A DNA stretch of 64,000 nucleotides from Camarhynchus parvulus. Lineage: Eukaryota; Chordata; Aves; Passeriformes; Thraupidae. The stretch spans positions 6,200,001 to 6,264,000 of the forward strand of contig NC_044585.1 of the NCBI RefSeq assembly GCF_901933205.1, read 5' to 3'. The number at the start of each line of letters is the position of its first letter. The stretch's first letter is position 1. Under the pieces are notes generated by a model that worked only from the letters and a program-made list of their open reading frames with translations, searched no databases and was not told the DNA's origin. Shown piece after piece: positions 1-13,194 of this stretch. The position numbers were made by a program, and so were the translations under genes.

Positions 1-773
1 TCATGTAGCAGACAGACAACAGCATTTTTGCAAATGCTTTTAGAGAAGTCTGCTAAAAATCAAGTGGAAGGCATTTAATTTAATTTTTCCAAAACACATG
101 CTAAGCTGCTGCTCAGCCAGGATTCTGTGCTGTCCTTATGAAAGAAAGCAGTGCTGCCAATCCTGACAGTGGTACAAAGGGTGCCTGGGAGAGGATGCTT
201 TAGGATAAGCCTGTCCAACCAGCCGGGTACCCTGGAGCTACACAGCTGCCCTGTGCTCCCACAGCAAGCCTGGGAGCCCGCTCCCCTTTCCAGCCATTTC
301 AGCTGTGCTGGTACAGCTGCTTGTGTGGCTGAACAGGGAACCAAAGCAGCAAACTGACGGGGGCCTGGGGCAGCTACTTTGTGCAGGGCAGAAGTTGCTA
401 AAAGAGAAATGTCTGTGGGACCATGGCTTTCAGAAATAGCTTCAGAAAAGGAAGAGGATAAAAGATGGTGTAGAAGTGACACAGCACAGTTCCTCAAAGA
501 CTTCTGAGTTCTGGAAATGTATCTACAGTTCTGAAGTCAGCAAATGCTTTTAAACACAAGCTTGGTCATGTTCAAGGGCTAAAAGAGAAGCTCAGTTAAT
601 GTGTGACCTTGAAAAACAACAGAAGTGAAGTAAACTCTTGACTGTTAGGACTACATGAGGGTGTCTTTGCTGGCCTAAAACAAACATCTGAACAATGGCG
701 CTGGACAGGGCCAGCATCCAGCAGGAAAGGCACCTAAAATATTCAGCAAAAATCAGAAGGACAGGGAACTCAC
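1..773 (-). other. PPIL2 intron (3'-most, partial)
   Basis: This stretch lies downstream of the exon ending at 774. I looked for the terminal PPIL2 exon and its stop codon on the minus strand and did not find it, so the intron continues past the left edge. I recognise no repeat or RNA gene here. Confidence 0.8.
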
Positions 774-913
774 GCTGCAGCCATGTTGATGTATTTTCCA
801 ATCCCCTGCCGGTAAGTTTTAGGAGTCTGAACCTCTTTCTTTGGTGGGACCACTTCAGCTTTTATTTTGGCTGCTTCTTCTTCCTGCTGGAACTTCTCTC
901 TTTCAGCAGCGAC
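774..913 (-). CDS. PPIL2: PPIL2 exon, charged C-terminal tail (residues ~445-490)
   Basis: This 140-base exon is phase 0 to phase 2. It encodes a Glu/Lys/Gln-rich segment starting [20 protein letters not shown] and ending [16 protein letters not shown] plus two bases of another codon. The RQGxGKYIN block is the best-conserved part of the mammalian tail; the charged stretch before it has drifted and looks about two residues longer than human. The donor is GTGAGT. The final exon, expected to end in a Gly-Phe-rich, Trp-terminal sequence, is not found in bases 1-773. Confidence 0.93.
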
Positions 914-3900
914 CTGTGGGAAGCGAAGGGTGCAATCTGTTGCAAGAGATAGTGCAGAATAAGGAGAAAATGTCTACAATTCTTTGAAGCTTTAAAGCAC
1001 TCAAAACCAGCAATCAGCAGTGCTGAGATTACAGGGCAGGCTTTAGGAGACAGCCCTCAAGGGCCACTACAAACAGGTTCTCTGCAGCCATTATAGCAAA
1101 ACTCTTTCTCACCTGCAGGCACCCACAGTTACTGGGGGCATTTGAAAGGAACCATCAGAAGCCTGATGGACTGGGAGCTGTGCCAGACTCAGTTACAAGA
1201 GTAACTCTCCACTGAAAGAGTGACTGGGATCCTGGCAAAAAGGAAATGTTGAATGGCAGCTGCTTAATCTTAGCTGGCAACCAGATGGACCAGGGAGCTG
1301 TCCATGTGCAAAGAAAAGGCATTAAGTTGCAAAATTCTCTCCAGAAAAGCTTTGGCCTTTCAAAAAAACCTCAACCAACCAAGCAACCTCACCTGTGCAT
1401 CTGCCTCTTCATAGGGATCAACAAAAACAGTTGTTGTCTCAATTCTTATTTCTTCCTAGAAGCAGAAGAGAAGAGCAGTTATTCCATCTGCTGATTAACT
1501 TGTGCCATCTCCCCCTATTTTGGTTTCAAGAAGTGTCAGCAGAGTGACCAGCACTGCCATGTGAGGCCATTGCCCCCAGTGCTTCACACACACCTTGGGA
1601 CGGTCTGTTTTTGGGTCACTTTCCACATTCTCCATGGCAGTCAGAGTTTCAAAGCCACCAACCACCCTAAAAGAGGAAAGACATGTTATTCAATTGTCAC
1701 AACGTACTCAAAATATTCCTACACCCTTACCTTTAATATATCTCATTTACGTCCATTACTCTAGCAGGTTTTTAAATCATCATGTATGGGGGGAGAAGAG
1801 TCAGCAACTGTGTTTGGAAGACCCAAGATAATGTCATTCAGTGTGGAAGATAGGACTTTTTTCCTCCAATATGGGATTTGAATTTAAAATTAAACAGAAC
1901 ATGGAACAGCCCAACACTCAGAGGCAAAGCAAAGCCCAAAACCTGTAAGTCACACAAACCAGCCAGATGAAGAACAAGTCTTTTCTTCTTTGTTTTCTAA
2001 CTGTATATGAGACCTAAGAATGTTATCAGGAAGAGAATGGTAACTACAGCAGCACAGGAGAGCAGTGGCAGAGCTGTCTGCACTAATGCCACTAACACAG
2101 AGCACAGGATTCCTCCAGAAGAAAGCAGAAGAAACTCTGCTTTCATATCAAAGAAATAAGCAATGCCTTGACCAAAAACATGACTGTGAGCTCATGAGGG
2201 CTCTGGTAAGGCAGCAGAGCATCAAGTCACAGCCACAGGGTGAGGCCAGGACATTTCTCAAAGCAGTTTTCACCTAGGAGGGCCTTAGATCCCTGGCTTC
2301 TCACTTTTCAAGTCAACATATCCAAACATTTGCTTGCAAATGTTTAAGGCTGAAGGCTTTCTGGACTGTTACATGTTTATTTTAAAAAAAAGTGTGGGAC
2401 AATGGGAACATTCTAGAAAAGCATATTTAGAAAGGATAAATGGGGAAACCCAGATAATTATAATCCTGTCATCCTGTCATTTCTCCCAGCAAAATAATGG
2501 AATAGCGGAGACAGGACATGATTAAGAAAGAAAGGAAATAAGTAACAGCAATCAACAAGGTTTTGTGGAAAACAGTGTCTGTCAAACAACCTTCTATCTT
2601 TGAGACAACAGATGTGGCTAACAGGGATAACAGTGTCCACAGAACAGACTTCTGGAAGGCGGCTGATATTTTGTTTGAGGAACCAGAATGCTATGAAGTG
2701 AATACCGTACACATGAAATAAAAAATCGGCTGACAGGTGTCAAAATCTAATTTTAAACAGGAACCACTGAGTCAGTATGTTTTCAGAGGGGTCCTGCTGG
2801 GATCAGCTCTTGGTCCCAGGGTATTTAGCACTTTTATCCACCTCATCATCCACAATTAAATTTGAAAACAGCTATTCTTAGAAGAACAGTAAATAAAGAG
2901 GAAGACAGGCTGTTGATGCTGAGTGATCCAGACCCATTAGCAAAGCAGGCTGTAGCTGGACAACATCTGTTTTAATAGAGCCAAGCCACATGGCCAGGAA
3001 CCAAAAATACAGCCCATACTAACAGCTGTGGGACAATGAGAAGCAGCTGTAATTCTCAAAAACATTGCTCCAGGAGCCAGGGGAGTTTGGGGCCAGGAGA
3101 TCAGCAGCAGGGGCAGGAATTGGCCACTGAGGACTCCAGGGCTGCCCAGGGACAGTGCAAGCCAGGAGCCAGCAATCCCCCAGCTTTCACAGGGGGTAAC
3201 TGTTTTGAAGCCTGATTGTTGCTGGGAGTACAGCACCAGCACACGTAGGCTGGCAAGGGATGGGCAGATGAGATGGGGGCAAATCAAATTAAATGAAGCT
3301 GGTGGGGAAAAAGGATACCAAACTGGTGGAATATGTAGAGCACTTTATCACCTAACTCTGCTTTCATATCAAAGAAATAAGTAATTCCTTGATCAAAACC
3401 CACGTGATATTCACAATTGCCTTTATACACTTTATACTTTTATACACTCACACCAGGGTATTTCCCTCTCAAAGACACCTGTGCAGTCCCAGCATGGCAG
3501 AGTCTGCCTGACCAGCACCAGGAGAGGCCTCTGACTCTCACCTGCCATGGTCTCAGCTGATCCAATGGAGAAATCCACTTCCTACAGCACTCCCCAGTGG
3601 CCTCAGTGCCACCCCGTGGGCTGGGCCAGGCAGTAAGCACAACCAACAGGACAGACCCCACCACAGAGAGTGAACTGAGACAGAGAGGGTGTCCTCACAC
3701 CTGCCTCAGCACAGCTGTGCTTGCTCATGCTTCAGTGCTGCTCCAAACTCCATTCCCCAAGGGCCTGCTGATATTCTGTAATAAGGCTGTGACTTTTAGG
3801 TGCAATTAAAAGCCAGGGATGCAGCCTAGAGCAGCCTCAGTCATTTGTGACTGGAGGGAGCAACTGGGGGAGGCTGCACAGGGCGTGAGGACCCCGTATG

Positions 3901-6900
3901 AACTTTGGAAAGTTCATAACAAAAACTCAATTTTAAAATCTCTCTCCAGGCCAATATCAGATTGACTTATAATACTGGTGATTAACACCCAGCCCAAGAT
4001 ATATTCACTGTATTTTAACTGCCCCAAAGGAAACTTCTGATTTAATATTGGAGGATTTTCTAGCCAACAGCTCACTCATTATCTGCTTGTATGTTTTCAT
4101 TTAATTAGGTTTCTGATAATTTGAAATGGCCAGATCAGCTGTGCACTGGCAATCTCAGCTGAGTAATCCCTTAGCCTGTAGCTAGACCTCCCACAATATT
4201 AGCCCTAATGCATTTTACTGATGCTTCCAGATCTTCAGTTGCTCTGCTAATTAAACTTTATTGGTAATATTTTGTCACTTGTACATTTTGAAGGGCTGTG
4301 ATAGACATGGCATTCACAGGTCATCAGTAAATGACCTAAATAGTCTATTTTGACATGACTGTTAAGGGCTAAGGGGGAAGAAGACAAAGTTGTTATGCCT
4401 GCAGAGCATGTCATTCTCTTTTCTTCTTCACGTCTTGTCTCTCAAATGGAACATTGCTTCCTTTTCTCTCCCTTGCATTCTCCAACATTTTGCACAGAGT
4501 ATCTCTGCGTACTACGCTGTCAGCACAGTCAGCTCTCAATATATGTTTTTGTCTTTATAAAGACACTGCTGTAATACTGATAAAAAATAAAAACTAATTT
4601 TAATACAAACCACCAGCTCAGAGGAGAGGGCATTGAGCAGAGGGACAGGAAATAATCTACAAATCACTTTTGTTCAGGGAGCACTTGGGAGCTTTGTCTA
4701 GGTCAGGCCTGGCTGAGGCTGGTATCTGACCACTAAAAATGAACATACAAAAGGACAAGGTCTGATTGCAAAATCACCCATCCAGTAAAAACTGAACTAC
4801 ACACTAACCTGGCACTCAGAGCTAGATGCAAAAGAAATTGAATATTCCAAACTGTGAAGGCTTTTGCAAGCTTCCCTCTGATCTAAGAGACAAGGTATAC
4901 AAAGGCCCTTGAAACATTACATGTTGTTATTGTCAAATCTCATGATGTTATTGCAGCACTAAAATCAGTTTGATGAGATATAATGTGTCAAAGCCCATGC
5001 ACTGGCATCCCTCACAGCAACTGCTCCTCAGTGAATGAGGAAACCAACACACCAGAGAAGTTTTTGGGATTCTTTGCCTGCCCAACAACACGAATTTTGG
5101 GCCAAGAAAAAAGCCCATATAAATTATATGTAGAAATGGCCATCAGATCAGTACATAAAAACATTTAAAAATCCTCTAAAGAGTGAGATACTACTTAATA
5201 TTATCCTAATATTCAACGAAATCTGTACATAATTTTCAGTAAAAGAAAATGCAGATTCCAAAAATTCAGGCTCACATCCCTTTATAGTCTTTACATGTGC
5301 CAAAAGTGTGGCACAGACAGTGACTGCTCACACTGTGGTGTCTGGTCTCGTGCAATGTCACTTCTGCCAAGCTGGGAGCCAGCATGGCAGGGAAGGGAGA
5401 AGGGCATAAACAAGTTTAACCTTTTCCACTGCTTCTGGCTCTATTCCTTTTATAAGGTGTCATGCATGCTTTGTCCTAAACTGGCTGAGGTTTAAGAAGG
5501 TGTTCAGAGACACCCTGCAGTGAAAAGGGTGACACTTTCAAGACACCATTCACATCAGAACACCCAGTGGAACCGAGAGTTTGCTGTGTGCTTCCAGTAG
5601 ATGTTGAACAGAGAAATTATGATCTCAGCTATATATTTAGCTCAGCAACCCTGAGACAGCTTGTATTTTTAGAGGAGCTTGATAAATGTTGCATTACATT
5701 TAAGCATGAACGACAAGGCAGGTACATTTATGGGTTTTTTTTCTGTTAGCATAGGAATGAAAACAAAAATGGGTCCTTACTCGTGCAATTCTGTTTTCTT
5801 GAAAGCTGGCTAAGTTAGCACTGGAAATCTTTGCATTTCACATTTAGATGTGTTATTAAAATCTTACTTCCTGTTAAGGCTCCTTTATGTAAAGTAGTAA
5901 CCTTGCTTCAAAACCACTGCCAATGCCTTTGCATGATGAAGAAGTGAAATATCCAGAGCAGGCTCTATCCATTTGCAATATGCCAATCAAGGTCTCACTG
6001 TACTTTAGGTAGTGCTGCCCAAAGAAAACTGCATCTCCCCTGCAAGCCCAGAGACATTCACACGTGAATCTATTTCTCATACTTTTGTTTGGAAGAATTA
6101 TAGGAATTAAGCCTTCTGCAATGCTGGGGATGGCAGTGAGCCAACATAATAGAGTTTCCTGGTCAGAAGACGATACAAGAACAATGTCTGGACTTTTTTT
6201 TTAAAACAAGCTTTAAACTACAAACAGAAAACAGAAAGAAAAATTGCTCTTTTGCAAACACATTCTGCCCCAAAGGTTATTTTTATAAAAAGGAGAACAC
6301 ACATTTATATACACACACAGAGGGAACAACACATATGTGCACAAACACGTACACCCAGGACAAAATGTTTTCTATGCATACACCCAATCTGCAATGGAGT
6401 GAGCAATTCAAATGTGCAACAAGGATGCAGCCAAAACATCTCCATCTCTCTGCTAGATAAGGGCTTCATCTAGCAGGCGAGACACGGTAATAAAGGGTGA
6501 TGAAAATAAAACAACTTGGAAAAAAGCTTATTGAAACTAGACTCAACAGATGAACCTGGCACGAAAGGACTTCCCTGCCTTGGCACAGGTCCCTCTTCAG
6601 AGATCATACAACTGTTTTGGAAACAACAGCAGCCCTCATGCAGCTCCAACAGCCCAGTGCTCATGTGCAGCCATGGCTTCCATAGGGAGGCCTGGCTCAG
6701 CTCCCCACCTTGCTCTTTGCTCCTATCCTGGTGTCTGGGGATAGGAGACTCTGCAGTGAAAAATTAGGTCAGTCTCCCTACACACAATCAGCTCTTCTGC
6801 TGTCACACAGTTTCTCCAATCTTCAATTGTATTAAAGCAGAAGAGCCAAAAGAACATGAGTTTTCCAGCTTAGAAGCAACTGGGATTCACTGATTCAAAT

Positions 6901-9900
6901 CATACAGGGAATGTTGCAAGTGGAAACAGCTAATGTGTTATATAACAGTACCTGGGTAGCTGAATAATGCCTGGTAGTTGCTTTATGTAGCTAATTACTT
7001 TAGAGGACAAGAGTTACTTTCATTGCCCCAGTCTACAGAATTGCAGTAGTAAGCAATTAACAGGTTAAGGAATACTTAATACAGAGTGATACTGATCCAA
7101 GGGAAAAACTCTTCCACAAAAGCATCTGGCAAGGAAAGAAGGGAAGAAAAGAGAAGAATAAGCTGAATGCATGTCAGCTATTGACTGATGCCTCCAGTCT
7201 GACCAAGCCTGAGGTTTCCCAAACCACCTTGTTCATTATTTCTGGGAACAAGAGAATTGAAGAATAAGCAGCAGAAACCTCGAGAGACAGTAAAAGTTAT
7301 ACACATAAGCAGATATGTACAGCCTCATATCAAAGAGAAAACTGTCCCTGACATACTCATCTCCTGTCTCAGTTGCCACTTTCTTTTCTCAGCTCTTGAC
7401 AAACACAAGTGATGCTCTAATAAACACACAGAACTGCTGTACAGATAATTTCCAGCTTTGCCACTCTGACCACAACACTTTTCTCTCTGCTGCCTTTACT
7501 GCCCTTCGTTTTATCACATCACATCACGTATCTGCAATATGTCCTCATTTTCAAGCCCACCATGCTCTACTTGTCCTAAATCTCACCCAAAATTCTGAAA
7601 GGATTTTTCTCTTTCTGTTGATCACTTTTCGCTACTATTTTAAATATGCATGTTTTTATGTGTGCCTTTAGCTTTGGAACAGGCTTCCAAAAAACATCCA
7701 TGAAGCAAATTTGTCTTTTCCTGAGGCTTTCTTTTTCCAAAGGTGGTGGAAGGTAGGTTGAAATGGGTCACTGTCATAACTTCCCTGTATCTATATGCAA
7801 TCTCTTTTCAACTTACACAGCTCTCAGGGACAGAGATTATGTTTCTATTTCTGCTAAAAAAGGGCAAATGTACCAGGTCTCTGATCCACAAGAGCTGTGA
7901 ACCATTGCAACAGGAAACATAACAACATGGATGGGATATGCTTGCACCTAAATTTCACATAGAACACCCAACAGGAACCTGAGCTTATCTGCTGTTTTGG
8001 CTGTAGTGTTCCTGTAGCCCCCGCAGGTCACAGCACAGCCAAGGCCCAGCTTAGAGCACAGGCAGGGAGGAGGCTCAGGCACAGAGCCCAGGGCAGCGGC
8101 AGGCAGGACCCTCCCCAGGCAGCAGCCCCCTGCAAATGCTTCTCATCCCCTCTGTGCAGAGCAAAGGCATGTCAGTTGGTTGATATTATCTCAGTTTCTA
8201 AATTAAACCTCTTACCAGCAAGCTAAAAGCCCACAAAAACCACCAGTTGGTTTTCATGTTAATTACATCATTCTCTAAGTCAGAAGAAATAGTAATTACT
8301 GGAAATGGTAATTACTAATTTAATCTAGGCAGCTCTGTTGGAGCAGGAAATCCATGCAGCCTGCAATACACTTCCAAGGGAAGGCATTCTGCTCTCACTC
8401 TCTGTTTTGGTTCCCCAGCCATGCCAGATTATCTCCTTTCTTTTCAGAACCAGCATCCTCATCACTGCCACCATGAGCAGCACAATCATGATGAGCCCTT
8501 CCCTGTTCCCCAGCCACACCGATCTCCTGAGACATGAAAATTCCAGTGCACCAAGGCAGACACAAGTCACCTCTTCACTGTCCCACTGCCCAGGTGTGGG
8601 CATTTATAGAGTCTCCTACATAAAAACTGTGTTTCAGACCAGTGGGGATATGAATAAGATGCATTTCCAGAAAAGGCACTTTTCACTGTTGCATCTCACA
8701 AAGGACCCAAGAAACAAAGAAAGGAGTAGGGAATGGTTGCCCTTTCACTCTTTTTTTGTTCTCCTAAGTATGGGAAGCCTGCTGAAAAGTTCTATACAAA
8801 TTACAAACAGGTCAAGCTGTGCTCTCCAAGACACCTGTGTGACACTAACATGGACCAGAGTCACACAGGAGTAGCTGAGAGTACAGTTCAGAGTATTTAG
8901 GTTTTTATATTAACTGAAATAAGTAATCCTCAAATCTATATGAAAGTCACAACAGGCCAGTAAGCATCTAGTTAACAATACAATTAAACACTGATGGAAA
9001 CAAAGAATCCTGATATCATGGGTTCATTCTGCTCTTAAACCTAGATATTATTCCTAGATATGCTTCCCAGATATTATTGTGCTATAATCAGCTCAGATAT
9101 AGTCACCAAATCCTGGAATCACCCAGGATCTAAAATACCAAACTGAAGTTGGAGTTTTACTAAGGTACAATCTCTGGCATCTTCTGGCTTTTATGACCTT
9201 TAAAAACAATGCAGGTAGAAACAGCTGATGGATTTTGATGACAAAATACAGATCTTTAGAGCTACACACATCAACCTTTTATTATTAAATTTGTAGGTAA
9301 ATTCAATTATTCAATAATTCAACTTGTAGATTAATACAGACTTACTGGGATACATACATCCCAGCATCTTAATTTTACCTTATTTGAATTGATCTTCATT
9401 TACATGCAAGACAGATCAGAGTAAAATATCCCTGCTCTGTGTTCGTATGAAGATGTCACTCAGTCTTCATGCAGGAAACCAAATATGACTCTAAACCAAC
9501 ACTTTTTATAAACTTTTCCCATTGTATTTCAGCTAAAAATATAAGCAGCACCACTTCTTCACTCTGAGACCTAAGCTCAGATTTTTGTTACAGCAAAGAC
9601 AATTCACAAATTAAGACAGTCTTTGCTAAAACTGCAAAAAATCTCTGCTATATATGCTTAAGCAGATTTACCTGGACTAAGTAATTCCTCTCTAAAGGGC
9701 AACATACAGAATGAAACAGCATCTGAGCTATTTTGCTCACTTGAGATACTCAGCACAGTGTGCAGGCTTTGGGGAGCACACTCCCTGCACCACAGGAAGT
9801 TCAGCTTCTCTCCAATCCTTTGCTGGTGAATTCTGGTAAAACTGGAGCACACTGAGGAAACTCAGCAAAGACACTGGAGGACTGCACAGGGTGCTCACAG

Positions 9901-12900
9901 AGGCCAGGCTGCACCCAGAACTGAAGACCAGGCACATTTTCAGCTGAGCTGTCCTAACACAGACATTACTTGATGAGGTGGCCAGCTCAGGTTAACAGCA
10001 TTACTGGAGGGGATTTGAAGGGATTTTTGCAAGGTGGACTCAAATTGTTGCTGAAGTGAAGTAGTCCTAAGATCTGGATAAGGTAATTCCTCCAAGAATT
10101 ACTGACTCTCAGCTTTTAGTATTAGAATTTGCTTTATTTATCTGCTTTCACAAAAGGACAAGGGAACTTTGAATTTTTCTAGGACAAACCTGAGAAAGAA
10201 AAAAGAAATACATTTCCAAGAATGTAATTATTGAAGAATCAGTATTGGAACTAACAACACTAAAATAAAGTGCCATTAAAATGAAGCAGTTTCTGCCTCA
10301 AAAAGTTGCAGGCAGGGAAGATGGATTAAATATATCACTTTCACTGTACAGCACAATTGCATGACATTCAATCAAAGTAAACAGCACATGGTTCTGTTTT
10401 CTATTACTGACTTCCAAATGAATAGAACCATGAAAGGAATAAAACCCCAAATCTACAAGTAAAAAAGATTGTAAGATTCTCAGGAACTCCCAGTGCAGCA
10501 GGCTAGCAACATTCCCACTCCTGCCATGCATGAGGGATGGCTGAGAACAGCTCTGCTTTACTTGGTAAATACCAAGTACCTGCAGCAGAGGAAGCAAAGA
10601 GCAAACCATAACAAAGATTTTGTATCTTCTTCTTCAATAAATACCTTAATCTTTATCATGTGAAAACTCCACTGGAAAAGACTTTCAGAAGAGACTTCTT
10701 TATAAGGAATGAAGTTCTCTCACTGTCTGGGCATTGGTAATATCTTTATATATGTATGCATAAATATACAGGTTTTATACCAGTGCTAATTGTCAGGAAT
10801 AAAAGAAAATAAGAATAAAATAAAAAAGAATAAGAAGGGCCAGAAGACCTCATCTCTGCAGAAGCTCTATTCCATGATGAAGAACAGTCCTGTCACGACT
10901 AATTTTTCAGTTGATGGCTCATAAGAGGATGAAAGCAGCATTGAAGAGCTAATCTCTTGTGTCCCAGCAATTAACATGCACAAATATTAACATGGTTCAT
11001 TACATGACTATGATTACTTTCCTCATGACTCCTGGAGGGCCACCCACAGAAGGGAAGTGAGGCAACTTACACTGATGAAAGGAGGGAAAAAAGGCAGGGT
11101 CTGCTGCCTGGCATTGGTGCAATGTTGCCCACCTCCTCATGACCAGGAGAACTGGATTGTGAGCTGGAATTTTGCTCCAGTTCAATTACAAGAGTCACTA
11201 GATTCTTCTTTTTAGGCTTCAGACACACAAGGGAGAATGTCTGCTACACTGCTGCCTAAAATATCCTTCACTTACCTTCCAAAAACTGTGTGCTTCCTGT
11301 CCAGATACGCACAAGAGCGGAATGTGATGAAGCTAGAAGAAACAAAGATATAACAGTTACCACATTGTCCCACTGACCCTCAGCAACAGCCAGTAATGCT
11401 TAAAAATGCTTAAAAACACAAAGTGTCTGCAAAAGCTTTCAGAGAGAAGCCAGGCCCCTCTCCCTCTCTGGCTCCTCTCTGGAAGGCCCGTGGACCAAAC
11501 ATCCTTTCATGCCTCAGTATTGTGGATTCCACCTGGATTTCTGGAGTTTTGGCTTCTCATTTTTGATCACACTAACATTTTTAAACAGTACTCCAAGAGT
11601 AGGGCCTTGCAGCAAGTCCAAAATTAATCTGAGCATCTGCCTCCTTGGCCATGCAGGCCCTGGGAGGCTCATGCAGGGCAGGCAGACGTGCATGGGAGGA
11701 ATGCTTCCTGCTTGGGAAGAACATTTCTGGTGCATGATGGGCAGCTTGTATCCAGCAAATAAAGTTACATGACACAACAGCCTCTGCCAGTGTAAACTTC
11801 TATTTTCTGGATATTTACTTTTTGCATTTCTCTTCCCTTAAACTGGTCTGCTGGTGATCTATTTCTCCTCTGGACAGAGCACACTCGTGCTCCAGATACA
11901 AACATCCCAGAAGAATACTTCAAAGTGTCAAAAGTAATTAATTGGACTTTTAATTTTGGGGGCTGTACTTTTAAACTTAAACATGGGAACTAAAACACTA
12001 ATCCAAAGCAACCTTTACTACTAAAGCTTTACTCTAAAGCTTGATGCTTCTTTGGAAGTCCTGGACTACAAATGTATGAGACAAAGGTTTCCACAGTGTG
12101 GTCTGCAGACCACAGTGGCCTGTCTTGGCTGGACATGCAGTGCTGGCTCTCCTCCCTGTCTCCATCTGTTACACTACATAGGAGACAGCTAAAAATATAT
12201 AAGCATTCCAAAAGCACTTTTCCATATAAGCAACTGCCTCAGGAAGTTATATGATTGGAAATAGGAGCAGCTGTAATGTTCCAGACAGTCTATTAAGATG
12301 TAGCTTGCCCTAGGAAAGCATTGGCATGCTGTGCAGAATGCAAACTCCTACATGGGATACACTTTACTGCTGGATATCCAATACTTAAAATCATCACATG
12401 GTCAGTTATGTAGCATTGTAATAAAAAACCCTGAAAAATAGCAAATATACAGGGAAAGCTTCTCATCTGTCACTACAGTCAAAATAAATTAAAGACAACA
12501 GAATTAACATAACTCAGGATGGTCCCAGAGAAGTCCTGAGCATTATTCAAGCATCAGCTTGCAGGGGGACCCAGTTCTCTCTGCCCTGTAGTGCCTGTCA
12601 CCAATGGGGAGAGCAATTCACAGAGTCCCCAAGGCTAGAGGAGATGTATCTAAGTGCTGCCTAGGAACCTTTATAAATATGGACAGCTGGACTCTCTTAA
12701 GGACTTACATATAAAGGAATTTCTTATTTCATTTGCAAATTTTAGGAGAACATACAATCACATTTACAGCAGCAGATGATGTGACTCAAAATGGCACATC
12801 ATTTATGGTCTCTGTAACTTCTGTTATTAGAATCCCTTTTTTTAAAAAAATTAAAAAAGAAGAAAGAAGCCTCTACTCTCCCCTAATTTAGCACGTGAGA

Positions 12901-13141
12901 GCTGGCAGTCACATCCAAATCCAAAATAAGCTGTACAGCAACTTGATCCAGCAAACTGCCCCACACGTGCTTAGGCTTAAGAATCCAAGTAAGCCTAAGA
13001 ATGTGAGGCCCTGAGACAAGGCCTTGTGTTTAATTAAAGCAAACCACAGTGCTGCAGAGTTTACAAGCCATCCTAACACTCAGCATCACGAACACCAAGA
13101 CCCACTCCCTCCCTCCCTCCTCAGTGCCAAGTGACAGTTCT

Positions 13142-13194
<53 letters not shown>

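Larger units (their letters stand above)
1667..11275 (-). other. PPIL2 intron (9.6 kb)
   Basis: It holds the LINE fragment near 2430-3080 and the direct repeat pair at 2133-2160 and 3354-3381. Open frames at 7315-7671 and 8338-8874 (both plus strand) resemble no protein I know and are treated as chance. I recognise nothing else. Confidence 0.9.

Noticed and set aside
7315..7740. 118-codon open frame followed by sequence that seems vaguely like an old transposon tail
   Set aside because: I could not name a family or find diagnostic motifs, so I do not call it.
8338..8874. 178-codon plus-strand open frame
   Set aside because: There is no recognisable domain and composition is as expected from noncoding DNA. 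It overlaps open frames on the opposite strand and sits in a PPIL2 intron.
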